Assembly: GCA_036844945.1 (NCBI GenBank)
Contig: DAIUEV010000007.1
Coordinates: 15,656 to 79,655, forward strand
Origin: Palsa-461 sp036844945
Lineage (GTDB): Bacteria > Actinomycetota > Acidimicrobiia > Acidimicrobiales > RAAP-2
Direction of reading: 5' to 3'
DNA length: 64,000 nucleotides
A program made the position numbers and the translations under genes. Positions 56,836 through 64,000 of the stretch are shown here, piece by piece; position 1 is the first letter of the stretch; each line of letters starts with the position of its first letter. The notes beneath the pieces were generated by a model that was given only the letters and a program-made list of their open reading frames with translations, was not told the origin of the DNA and ran no database searches.

Positions 56836-57879
56836 TCAGCGGGTGAGCACGACCTTGAGGGACCCGGTGTCGGCGGCGCGGGCGAAGACGTCATACGCCT
56901 CCTCGAACTGATCCAGCCCGAAGTGGTGGGTGGCGAACTGGTCGGCGTCGATCTGGTGGCCGGCCACGAGGCGCAGCAACGTCGGGGTGGAGTACGTATC
57001 GACAAGGCCCGTGGTGACCGTGACGTCCTTGATCCAGAGCGTCTCGAGGTGGAGGGTGGCCGACTTGCCGTGCACCCCGATGTTGGCAACCCGTCCGCCG
57101 GGCCGGACGAGCTCGGTGCAGAGCTCGAAGCTCTCGGGTACCCCCACCGCCTCGATGACGACGTCGGCACCCAACCCATCGGTCAGTCCCTTGATGATGG
57201 AGACGACGTCCTCGCGGCCGTTGTTGACGATCACATCGGCGCCGAAGCGCTTCGCGGCGTCGAGCCTCGTGTCGGCAAGGTCGACCGCGACAACACGGCT
57301 CGGCGAGAACAACTTCGTACCGACGATGGCGGCCAAGCCGATCGGGCCGACCCCGACGACGGCGACCGTGTCGCCCGGACGGACCTGGCCGTTCAGGACG
57401 CCGACCTCATATCCAGTCGGGAGGATGTCGGCCAGCATCACGATCTCCTCATCGCTCACCCCTTCGGGGACGACGTAGGTCGAGGTGTCGGCGAATGGGA
57501 CCCTCACCCGCTCCGCCTGGGTGCCGTCGACCAGGTGGCCGAGGATCCAACCACCGCCACCGATGCACTGGCCGTATCGGCCCTCGCGACAGAACCGGCA
57601 TCGACCGCAGGCCGAGATGCACGAAACGAGGACTCGGTCGCCGATCCCGAGGTTCTTGACACCCGAGCCGACGGCCTCCACCGTGCCCACCGCCTCGTGT
57701 CCCAGGATTCTTCCCGGGGTCACCTCCGGCACGTCCCCTTTCAGGATGTGCAGATCGGTGCCACAGATGGTCGTGGTATCGACCCGAACGATGGCGTCGG
57801 TGTCGTCGAGAAGCTTGGGATCGGGCACCTCCTCCCACGCCTTGTCGCCGGGTCCGTGGTACACGAGTGCCTTCATCAT
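56836..57879 (-). CDS. Zinc-dependent alcohol dehydrogenase
   Basis: A 347-residue medium-chain dehydrogenase. It has the catalytic zinc Cys in TTICGTDLHILKGD, the GHEAVG motif, and the structural zinc cysteines in CGRCRFCREGRYGQC. The NAD domain has VAVVGVGPIGLAAIVG. VVAVDLADTRLDAAKRFG suggests NAD specificity (Asp after the second strand). The best match by eye is to formaldehyde- or S-(hydroxymethyl)glutathione-dehydrogenase-like and sorbitol dehydrogenase-like groups; the exact alcohol is not predictable. ATG 57879 is the first of two adjacent ATG codons. It is divergent from GAPDH. Confidence 0.9.
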   Translation of the reverse strand: MMKALVYHGPGDKAWEEVPDPKLLDDTDAIVRVDTTTICGTDLHILKGDVPEVTPGRILGHEAVGTVEAVGSGVKNLGIGDRVLVSCISACGRCRFCREGRYGQCIGGGGWILGHLVDGTQAERVRVPFADTSTYVVPEGVSDEEIVMLADILPTGYEVGVLNGQVRPGDTVAVVGVGPIGLAAIVGTKLFSPSRVVAVDLADTRLDAAKRFGADVIVNNGREDVVSIIKGLTDGLGADVVIEAVGVPESFELCTELVRPGGRVANIGVHGKSATLHLETLWIKDVTVTTGLVDTYSTPTLLRLVAGHQIDADQFATHHFGLDQFEEAYDVFARAADTGSLKVVLTR

Positions 57880-58091
57880 CGTCCTCGTCGCGTCGTGTGT
57901 TGCTGGTAACAGCGTGCGCCCGCCAATCCACCGCTCGCCAGAGGCGAAGGTCCCCAAGCGGAGCCGAACCTGCGGCGCGCGGTCGGGTCGGTGACCTTCG
58001 CCCCTACCGACCGCGCAACTCCGCGGTCAACGTTGGTCAACGGAGGAGCGGCCGCCGCCGCGTGCTCATGCGCAACGAAAGGAAGGAATCG

Positions 58092-59102
58092 ATGGGAGTT
58101 CGGGTCGCGATCAACGGATTTGGCCGCACGGGCCGGGCGGCGCTCCGAAGCGCCTTCGACCGCCGGACCGGCGGACGTGTCGACGTGGTCGCCGTAAACG
58201 ATCTCGCCGAACCTTCACCCTTGGCGCGGTTGTTCTCCTGCGACTCGGTGCATGGCCGGTTCGCGGGCGACGTCTCGGTGGCTGGCGACGTCGTCACGGT
58301 GGATGGCACGCCAGTCCGCTTCTTCGCCGAACGGGACCCGAGTGACCTGCCCTGGAAGGAGCTCGCTGTCGACGTCGTCATCGAGTCGACCGGCCACCTG
58401 ACCAACCGGGAGCAGGCGTCCGGACATGTCGCCGCAGGGGCGCGCCGGGTGATCGTTTCGGCGCCGGCGAAGGGCGTGGACGCCACGTTCGTCCTCGGGG
58501 TGAACGACGCCACGTTCGACCCCGGTCGCCACATCGTCGTGTCCAATGCGTCCTGCACCACCAACTGCCTGGCCGTGCTGGCCAAGGTGCTTGACGACGC
58601 ATTCGGCATCGAGGAAGGCCTGATGTCGACTGTGCACGCCTACACGGGCGACCAGAGCCTCGTGGACGCATTGCATAAGGACGAGCGGCGCGCCCGCGCG
58701 GCCGCCATCAACATCGTGCCGACCACGACCGGGGCCGCCCGGGCGACCGGGGCCGTGCTCCCCGCCGTCGCCGGACACCTTGACGGCCTCGCCCTCCGCG
58801 TGCCGGTGGCCGACGGTTCCATCACCGACCTGGTCGCGGTCGTGAGGGAGGCCGCGAGCATCGAGGCCGTCAATGCGGCCTACGCCGAGGCGGCTGAGAC
58901 GATGTTGAGGTCGGTGCTCGCGTATTCGACCGAGCCGCTCGTCTCGAGCGACATCGTGGGATCGACCGCCTCGTGCATCTTTGACTCGGGGCTCACGATG
59001 GTGAGCGGCCACCTGGTCAAGGTGCTCGGCTGGTATGACAACGAGACGGGCTATTCAAGCCGTCTGATCGACCTCGCCGCGCTGATCGGTGCCGCGTCCT
59101 AG
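58092..59102 (+). CDS. gap: Glyceraldehyde-3-phosphate dehydrogenase
   Basis: A 336-residue enzyme of glycolysis. It has the NAD loop INGFGRTGRAALRS, the catalytic site NASCTTNCLAVL with the nucleophilic Cys, and the HAYTGDQSLVD and WYDNETGYSSR segments. ATG 58092 has a strong GGAAGGAA ribosome site. ALHKDERRARAAAINIVPTTTGAA is the phosphate-binding region as expected. No pgk or tpi follows, so this is a stand-alone copy. The sequence AVNDLAEPSPLARLF after the NAD fold is slightly unusual and may mark a second paralogue. Confidence 0.96.
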   Translation: MGVRVAINGFGRTGRAALRSAFDRRTGGRVDVVAVNDLAEPSPLARLFSCDSVHGRFAGDVSVAGDVVTVDGTPVRFFAERDPSDLPWKELAVDVVIESTGHLTNREQASGHVAAGARRVIVSAPAKGVDATFVLGVNDATFDPGRHIVVSNASCTTNCLAVLAKVLDDAFGIEEGLMSTVHAYTGDQSLVDALHKDERRARAAAINIVPTTTGAARATGAVLPAVAGHLDGLALRVPVADGSITDLVAVVREAASIEAVNAAYAEAAETMLRSVLAYSTEPLVSSDIVGSTASCIFDSGLTMVSGHLVKVLGWYDNETGYSSRLIDLAALIGAAS

Positions 59103-59199
59103 TGCGTGTGTGGAGGCGGCTTGCGAAGTTCACCGGTCTGGCGACGGAGTTGTAGAGCTGGGTTCCCGTTACTCGCGGTTACTCCGGACCAGATGAACG

Positions 59200-59323
59200 G
59201 TAGGCGCCGCCGTACCCGGACATCAGCCCACACTGTGGTGCCGCTGCCAAGCATGCACACCGCTCCCCACCGCCGGCTCAATACATCCACGATTTGCAGC
59301 CCTCGCCCATGGGTCACGGCAGA
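59200..59323 (-). pseudogene. Remnant of an RsbW-like anti-sigma-factor ATPase
   Basis: On the minus strand a ~40-residue stretch reads THGRGLQIVDVLSRRWGA and then SGTTVWADV. That closely fits the C-terminal G-box and last strand of HATPase/RsbW-like serine kinases, which usually read GRGLxIVDxLxxxWG...GxTVWxEL. The N- and D-boxes that should precede it are absent: the surrounding frame has no homologous sequence and starts only 20 codons upstream. It therefore looks like a decayed gene end. The remaining bases from 59103 to 59452 show nothing else that I can support. Confidence 0.45.
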
Positions 59324-59452
59324 CTCAGATTCTGTTCTTGGGTGACAGGAGCATCGCCTTGGTCCGCCTCGAAGCATCGAATCAACGTCAAGACCTTGCG
59401 CCGGAGGTCGAGGGCAACAGCGACACCGGCACGACGCCCGATTGGTCAGCGC

Positions 59453-60358
59453 TCAGCGTTGGGCTAGCCGCTCCTCAAGCTGCGCGGCGATGCACCCCCA
59501 ACCGGCCATGTACTCGTCTTGAAGTTCTTCTGCCAACATGAGGTGGCGGATGGTCATGAGGGTCAGCCCCTCGTCGCGGGGCTCCAACTGGACAATGACC
59601 ACGGTCTCGGGTGCTGACGAATCCCAGGCCGTGCAGTGCCAGGTGAACACCAGTCCGCGGGGTCGCTCGAAGGCGACATAGCGCCCGGTGACGCTGAGCG
59701 CGACGCCTTCGTTGTCGATATCAATCCGGTAGTGGCCGTCGACCTGGGGATCGATCTCGATATGTGTTGGGACCGCCGGTCGCGGGCACATCCATTCGCG
59801 CATTCCCTCGGCGTCCAACCACGCGTCGTAGACGACGTCGGGCGGGGTCGGGAACACGTGCCCGACGCTTCTCTTCTCGAACATCCCTTCGAGCCACCGG
59901 GCCCCAGTTTCGGTCAACTTCGGTTCGCCACGGTCCGGTGGAAGCTCTCCCCGGAACAACCCTGACGGCCAACGAATGGTCGCTTCCCTTGACAAAGCGG
60001 TGCCGATACCTTGTCGTCGACGGTCCGGGCGGACCCAGATGTTTTGGTCGCCTTCCCGTTCGTGCGGCGGGAAGGCTGTCGGATAGCGGTTGAGGATGCC
60101 GACAAGCTCCCCAGCCTCGTCCCGATACAGAAGGCAATCGACGTACAACTCCGCGTTCAACTCCCCGCGAAAATATGAGATCCCCTGTGGGCCAGTCTGC
60201 GGATACTGGAGCGCCTGGCTTTCCCAGGTGTACATCTGCTCATCGGAAACGGTGGCGGTAAACCTGAGCGGTTCAGGTTCCACCGCCTCCTGACTGGAAA
60301 CGGGGTCCCCCGCCTGGGCCCCCGTGTCTCTGGAACCTCTGCGTTTGGATTTGGTCAC
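59453..60358 (-). CDS. GNAT-like domain fused to AHSA1/SRPBCC domain
   Basis: A 301-residue fusion. After a ~30-residue disordered start comes a GNAT-like region with LNRYPTAFPPHEREGD and VRPDRRRQGIGTALSREA, where RxxGxGxA would bind acetyl-CoA. From about residue 165 there is an AHSA1-type SRPBCC domain: VGHVFPTPPDVVYDAWLDAEGMREWMCP, HYRIDIDNEGV and GWGCIAAQLEERL at the end. AHSA1 proteins bind hydrophobic ligands or chaperones. The GNAT part is shorter than usual (~130 residues). Joining these domains is unusual. GTG 60358 is used. The gene is transcribed towards GAPDH. Confidence 0.8.
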   Translation of the reverse strand: MTKSKRRGSRDTGAQAGDPVSSQEAVEPEPLRFTATVSDEQMYTWESQALQYPQTGPQGISYFRGELNAELYVDCLLYRDEAGELVGILNRYPTAFPPHEREGDQNIWVRPDRRRQGIGTALSREATIRWPSGLFRGELPPDRGEPKLTETGARWLEGMFEKRSVGHVFPTPPDVVYDAWLDAEGMREWMCPRPAVPTHIEIDPQVDGHYRIDIDNEGVALSVTGRYVAFERPRGLVFTWHCTAWDSSAPETVVIVQLEPRDEGLTLMTIRHLMLAEELQDEYMAGWGCIAAQLEERLAQR

Positions 60359-60562
60359 CTACAAGCCCCGAACGCTCGCAATGAGCCTTCCACGTTAGCT
60401 GAGAGCCACCCGCGAGACTCCGGCCGAAAATGAGACCGCGAGGACGCGATCATCCCAAAACTGCCCACCGGCGACCTCGATGGGAACCTCTACGGCTTTC
60501 GGCCTCGCGATGGCGATCGAGACCGATACATCGATCAAAGGCCGCCCTACCGAATTTCAGGG

Positions 60563-61258
60563 TCAGTGGAGTTCGACTTGTACGGTCCCTGACGCATCGG
60601 ATGACTCGTAGGAGCTTGTTCCCTCAAAATTCGCGGTGTAGCTGCGCATCCAGAACAGAAGGCTCAGCGGAACCAACGTGACATTGCACTGTGCGACGCC
60701 GTTGGGGTCCGTGATTGCTTGGCAGGACTTCCCGAAACCGGAACTCAACGTGAAGGTGATCGTCTGGCCGGCGACACCGCAAGAAGCGAATGGAGGAAAT
60801 GGTTGGCTCGACGTGAGTTGGCCCCTGAACTCAATGAGCCCTTGCAGGACCTTCCACTGGATCCCAACCGCTTGCGTGGTCAGTGTGGTCGTCTTGGCGC
60901 CGATCCCGAAGGGAGCGCTGCAGGTCGTTTCGTCCGAGGTGGTGAAGGCCGGGTTGGCGGCAATCAGCTCATTGCCGGCGTTCTGGCTCTCTGAGAAGGC
61001 GACGCCGTTGGCCGTGTCTCCAGACCCGGCTTGGGTGCCTGCGTGCCCGGACACCGCTCCGGCCTCCGACGCGGTGAGCATCCCAAAACCAAATAACCCG
61101 GTCGTGGCCAGCGCGCCGGCGCCCGTCAACGTGAGCGCAGGATGAGTGCGAGGGCGGCCAGTCTCAGCCTCCACGGCCCCGTCAGTTGTCCGACGCCGAG
61201 TCGGGGGCGAATGGCGCCCAAGACCATCTTCGCCATGACGGCTTACGCGCTTGGCCAT
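60563..61258 (-). CDS. Secreted orphan protein with Ig-like tail
   Basis: A 231-residue exported protein. A ~45-residue charged N-region precedes a hydrophobic helix (LTLTGAGALATTGLFGFGML), followed by ASEAGA, a plausible signal peptidase site. The mature part holds four Cys residues in spaced pairs (TTCSAPF, ASCGVAG, KSCQAI, AQCNVT). It ends with a beta-rich segment NFEGTSSYESSDASGTVQVELH that resembles a bacterial Ig-like repeat. Function is unknown. ATG 61258 has GGGGTGAG directly upstream. The 204 bases after it to the GNAT-AHSA1 gene contain nothing recognisable. Confidence 0.75.
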   Translation of the reverse strand: MAKRVSRHGEDGLGRHSPPTRRRTTDGAVEAETGRPRTHPALTLTGAGALATTGLFGFGMLTASEAGAVSGHAGTQAGSGDTANGVAFSESQNAGNELIAANPAFTTSDETTCSAPFGIGAKTTTLTTQAVGIQWKVLQGLIEFRGQLTSSQPFPPFASCGVAGQTITFTLSSGFGKSCQAITDPNGVAQCNVTLVPLSLLFWMRSYTANFEGTSSYESSDASGTVQVELH

Positions 61259-61586
61259 GCTCACCCCCCGTAGTGTGCGGGACACACAGTACCCGTTCGA
61301 AGGATTTGGGAGGGCGAGGTACACACCCACAGCCGTCTTGGAGACGCGGGGACCGCAGTGCCCGTTCGCGCTTTGTCCTGTTCGGGCGGATTCACGCCGC
61401 GACCTCGTCAGTCGAAGATGTCAATGACGCGGCCTCAAAAGCCGGTCGAGGGTCGCCGAACGCGGGTTGAGCGCTATCGTGGCCGCTCTTCCCTGATGCG
61501 CGTTCAGGTCGCGAAACCGAAGTGCCTGTCGGCCACCGACCGACGCCTCGAGAGACTCTCGCCCTGCGGTTGGATACGGCGCTCGG
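61259..61586. other. Intergenic region, nothing recognised
   Basis: About 330 bases between the secreted protein start and the ABC permease stop. Short open frames exist on both strands, but none has a recognisable product or ribosome site. The promoter of the secreted protein gene should lie near 61260-61330. Confidence 0.5.
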
Positions 61587-62339
61587 CTACGAGATCCCGC
61601 GCGTCTCTTCGATTCGATGCCGGATCAGCAGGACCAGACTGAGCGCGATCCCATAGGCGCCCAAGACGAGCCAATGTGAGAAGCCAAAGCCGCGGCCGTC
61701 GAGGAGGGAGATACCGAGGGCGGCACCGTGGAAGCTCGGCAGAAGGTGCGCGACGACCTGGAGTGCCTTGGGCATGCTTTCGACGGGAGAGAACAGTCCG
61801 CCGAAGTAGCCGAGCACGAACATGAGGCCGACCACGACCGGGAAGGCCGTCTCGGCATGGACTGTCCATCCGATAAAGATCCCGAGTACCGCAAAGGGAA
61901 GGGCGGCGACCCAAAGCAACGCGGTGAGACCGAACCAGTCGGCGACCGAGAGGTGGACACCGCCGAACGCGACGCCCACGACCTCCACGAGCAGGAGCTC
62001 GGGAAGAACGACCAGCATCGTTGCCACGACCTTCGTGACGAGATAGGACCAACCGGGCAACGGGGTGACCCGGAGCTGGCGGGACCAGCCTGCCGCACGT
62101 TCGGAGGAGAGGCGGGCCCCACCGGCGCTCAGCGCCGCGACCAGCGAACCGAACGAGCACATGGTGACAAGTAGGTACGACCTCCACGCCACCGCGCCGT
62201 CGACGATCTTGCCGGGACGGTGGTTGCCCACGAACAGCATGTAGAAGACGACCGGGAAGCCGATCGTGATCACGAGGAACTTCCAGCTCCGGACGAGCCG
62301 TCCGACCTCGAAACGGGTGAAGGCGAGGAGCCCGCTCAT
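61587..62339 (-). CDS. ABC-2 type transporter permease
   Basis: A 250-residue membrane protein with six predicted helices, typical of ABC-2 permeases. It starts LLAFTRFEVGRLVRSWKFLVITIGFPVVFYMLFVG. The conserved ERAAGWSRQLRVTPLPGWSYLVTKV segment contains the coupling region found in drug exporters. The sixth helix and IRHRIEETRGIS tail end it. ATG 62339 overlaps the stop of the ATPase gene (ATGA), so the two form one exporter. Drug or peptide export is likely; the substrate is unknown. Confidence 0.9.
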   Translation of the reverse strand: MSGLLAFTRFEVGRLVRSWKFLVITIGFPVVFYMLFVGNHRPGKIVDGAVAWRSYLLVTMCSFGSLVAALSAGGARLSSERAAGWSRQLRVTPLPGWSYLVTKVVATMLVVLPELLLVEVVGVAFGGVHLSVADWFGLTALLWVAALPFAVLGIFIGWTVHAETAFPVVVGLMFVLGYFGGLFSPVESMPKALQVVAHLLPSFHGAALGISLLDGRGFGFSHWLVLGAYGIALSLVLLIRHRIEETRGIS

Positions 62340-63319
62340 GGCGCCCCGATGGCGTGGCGCGGTGGTGTGTCCTCCGCAATGAGGGCGACGAACGCCTCTT
62401 CCATCCCAGCCGGGACGACCTCGAGGTCCCGGAAGGGGATCTTCCGACGCACGAGGTCGGTCACGGTCGCGTCGGCGTCGAGCGACTCCATGCTCACCCC
62501 GGTTCCGTGCACCTCGACGTCGGTGACTCCCTGCAGGCTGTCAAAATCGCGCCGGTCAGCGTGGTCGCAGACAAAGCGGACCCGGCGCGCCGCGATCGCA
62601 GCCTTGAGGGTGGCCCCGGGGCCGTCGGCCACCACCCGCCCACGGTTGATCACTGCCACCCGATCGGCGAACTGATCTGCCTCTTGGAGGTGGTGGGTCG
62701 CGAAGACGATCGTGCGCCCCTCCTCCCCGAACTGGCGGATCATCCGCCAGAAGACGCGCTTGCCCTCCACGTCCATGGCTGCGGTCGGCTCGTCGAGGAA
62801 GACCAGCTCGGGGTCCCCGGCAATGGCGACGGCAAAACGCACCCGTTGGGCCTGGCCGCCCGAGAGCTGGTGGGTCGGGCGGCTGAGGAGCCCGCCGATG
62901 CCGGCCCGCTGCACCGTAAGGTCGAAGGGGGCCGGGCGGCGGTAGAGGCGCTGCACGAGCCGGAGCGCCGCCTCCACCCTCACCCCGGGCGGGAGACCGC
63001 TGCCGGCTCCGGTCTGGAGCATCGCCCCGACGCGACCCTCGGCGACCGCACGCCTGGGCGTGGTCCCCAGCACCTCGACGGTGCCCGAGGAAGGGCGCAG
63101 AAGCCCGAGCAGGAGGGAGATGGTGGTCGACTTGCCGGCTCCGTTCGGGCCGAGCAGGGCCAAAGTCTCCCCTCGGGCCACCTCGAGCCCGAGGCCATCG
63201 AGGGCCAGGTGACTGCCGTAGCGGTGGACCACGTCCTCGAAGCGAAGTGCCGGCTCCCGGTCCGGGAAGCGGGCGCGGGCCGCGTCACACGCTCCAGGAC
63301 GATCCGAGACGGCCAGCAC
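62336..63319 (-). CDS. ABC-2 type exporter ATPase
   Basis: A 327-residue ATPase partner of the permease. It has Walker A GPNGAGKST, signature LSGGQAQRVRF, Walker B VFLDEPTAAMD and H-loop ATHHLQEAD. The C-terminal ~90 residues form the extension found in drug-export ATPases. The GTG at 63319 was chosen because AGAAGGAG lies 6-7 bases upstream and the frame is unconvincing earlier. An exact 12-bp palindrome stands about 75 bases upstream, so a TetR-like repressor probably controls the pair. Function would be export of a small toxic or signalling molecule. Confidence 0.92.
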   Translation of the reverse strand: MLAVSDRPGACDAARARFPDREPALRFEDVVHRYGSHLALDGLGLEVARGETLALLGPNGAGKSTTISLLLGLLRPSSGTVEVLGTTPRRAVAEGRVGAMLQTGAGSGLPPGVRVEAALRLVQRLYRRPAPFDLTVQRAGIGGLLSRPTHQLSGGQAQRVRFAVAIAGDPELVFLDEPTAAMDVEGKRVFWRMIRQFGEEGRTIVFATHHLQEADQFADRVAVINRGRVVADGPGATLKAAIAARRVRFVCDHADRRDFDSLQGVTDVEVHGTGVSMESLDADATVTDLVRRKIPFRDLEVVPAGMEEAFVALIAEDTPPRHAIGAP

Positions 63320-63394
63320 AACACTCCTTCTGCCCCCCGCCCCAGGATGACGCAATCGGGCGGGGGCCGAAGCCGTGCCCGTGATGGCCACTGT

Positions 63395-63406
63395 AAACGA
63401 TCGTTT
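63395..63406. promoter_or_regulatory. AAACGATCGTTT palindrome, probable TetR-type operator
   Basis: A perfect 12-bp palindrome 75 bases upstream of the ABC exporter start. Such short AT-rimmed palindromes with a CGATCG core are typical operators of TetR-family repressors. No TetR gene is visible on either side in this window. Confidence 0.5.
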
Positions 63407-64000
63407 GGGCGCGTGAGCGTCGTTTGGTGGAAAACATGGCGGCCGACTCGCCCGACCCCCACTGGCTCGGCTTGTCAGCTCGTTGACGTCGCGTGTGGAG
63501 AGCACCTGTTCTGCCGGGCTCGTGCCCTTCTCGCCGGGTTCCCTGACCGCGCAGGATCCGGCTCGGACTCCGGTCGGAGAGCAGTCCCCGTTCGATCAAC
63601 GAGGACGCTCACCTCGGACGGCGCGAGGACCGGCTGGAAGAACCGAATCTCGTTCGAGGCGGGTCCCGCGGCATCAGTCTGTCCCGAACAAGCGGCGCTT
63701 CTCACGGGACTCGTCGCCATGTCGCTTTGGCACGGTGTCCCAACTCTCTCTCGAAGCTGGGAGGGAAGCCGTACGGACTCGAGGCTCGCGGCTGTCCACC
63801 GCTTCCATGAACCTCCAGAGTTTCTCGACTTCACGAACGAAGTCGTCCACCCGCCGATCGCTTAGTGGTGGGACGGGGTCGGACGCGCTCGACGTCGCCG
63901 CGGATCTCGCCAGACCTTGGTGGGTAGCATCTGGTTCACGTGGGCCTAAGCCTCGATCCACCGATTGACCACCGATGACGTGGCCGACGGAACTGCCGGC
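63407..64000. other. Right-end region without a supported gene
   Basis: About 590 bases. A minus-strand 95-codon frame (63674-63961) includes a helical-looking stretch (DRRVDDFVREVEKLWRFMEAVDS), and one plus-strand frame runs 63483-63968. Neither shows a known domain or clear ribosome site. They may be the ends of decayed genes or part of one beyond the window. Confidence 0.4.

Noticed and set aside
59099..59377. Complete small gene on the minus strand over this interval
   Set aside because: Only the last part resembles an ATPase end; the rest has no coding signature, so I list it as a remnant rather than a gene.
63674..63961. Minus-strand 95-codon frame near the right edge
   Set aside because: Helical-looking product but no domain, ribosome site or context; could be part of a decayed gene.
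1..64000. CRISPR arrays, insertion sequences, rRNA and tRNA genes
   Set aside because: No regularly spaced repeats, transposase motifs, terminal inverted repeats or cloverleaf-like sequences were noticed by eye. A tRNA scan would be needed to be certain.

Overview
The window is very GC-rich with many GTG starts, tight ATGA/GTGA gene couplings and a run of genes in the order HAD phosphatase, Lys-rich protein, tlyA, nadK, recN. That order, a mycofactocin-type dehydrogenase, an AfsR/SARP-type regulator and -10 boxes sitting 6-8 bases before start codons (leaderless transcripts) all point to an actinobacterium. An Acidimicrobiia-like lineage is my best guess, but I have no 16S or marker gene to prove it. 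There are no rRNA genes, tRNA genes, CRISPR arrays or insertion sequences that I can see.

Layout. 1-4.4 kb (minus): DNA repair, NAD kinase and rRNA methylase operon, with recN cut by the window edge. 4.5-6.8 kb (plus): a small conserved protein, an orphan sugar-importer-type ATPase and a methyltransferase. 7-10.5 kb: a giant ATPase regulator with a C-terminal SARP domain. 10.5-22.5 kb: an exopolysaccharide (EPS) locus. One arm (minus) has a small protein, a priming sugar transferase and an SGNH hydrolase. The other arm (plus) has an intact diguanylate cyclase, a sensor-domain/Wzz fusion, a Wzy-like polymerase and a GH26-like protein, all overlapping. A methyltransferase, a glycosyltransferase and an RmlB-like dehydratase follow.

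22.5-36.2 kb is the most unusual part. A minus-strand operon encodes a Sfp-type phosphopantetheinyl transferase, an adenylation-carrier protein whose specificity residues read as leucine, a P450, and a condensation protein with a broken, truncated adenylation domain. Divergently, a plus-strand operon encodes a GAF/degenerate-GGDEF protein, a polysaccharide flippase fused to the same degenerate GGDEF domain, a holo-ACP synthase, a carrier protein, an aminoacyl-tRNA-synthetase-like amino acid:[carrier protein] ligase and a two-domain alpha/beta hydrolase. My inference is that amino acids are activated by two independent carrier-protein routes and joined to, or exported with, a polysaccharide or small peptide. 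Cyclic-di-GMP may act as an upstream signal.

36-48 kb: a MgtA-type magnesium ATPase, an orphan DevS-like histidine kinase, a glycosyltransferase-like protein, a DUF2277 protein, an FtsH-like membrane protease coupled to a lipoprotein, a D-cysteine-desulfhydrase-like enzyme, a short-chain dehydrogenase and a histidine phosphatase. 48-53.8 kb: small-molecule oxidation genes, including an EthD-SnoaL fusion, an ABM-domain protein, a ferredoxin with ferritin-like partners, an ASCH protein and a mycofactocin-type dehydrogenase. 53.9-64 kb: a GNAT/acyl-CoA-synthetase fusion, a zinc alcohol dehydrogenase, GAPDH, a remnant of an RsbW-like ATPase, a GNAT-AHSA1 fusion, a secreted orphan protein and an ABC-2 exporter with a palindromic operator upstream. 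The last ~0.6 kb holds no gene I can support.
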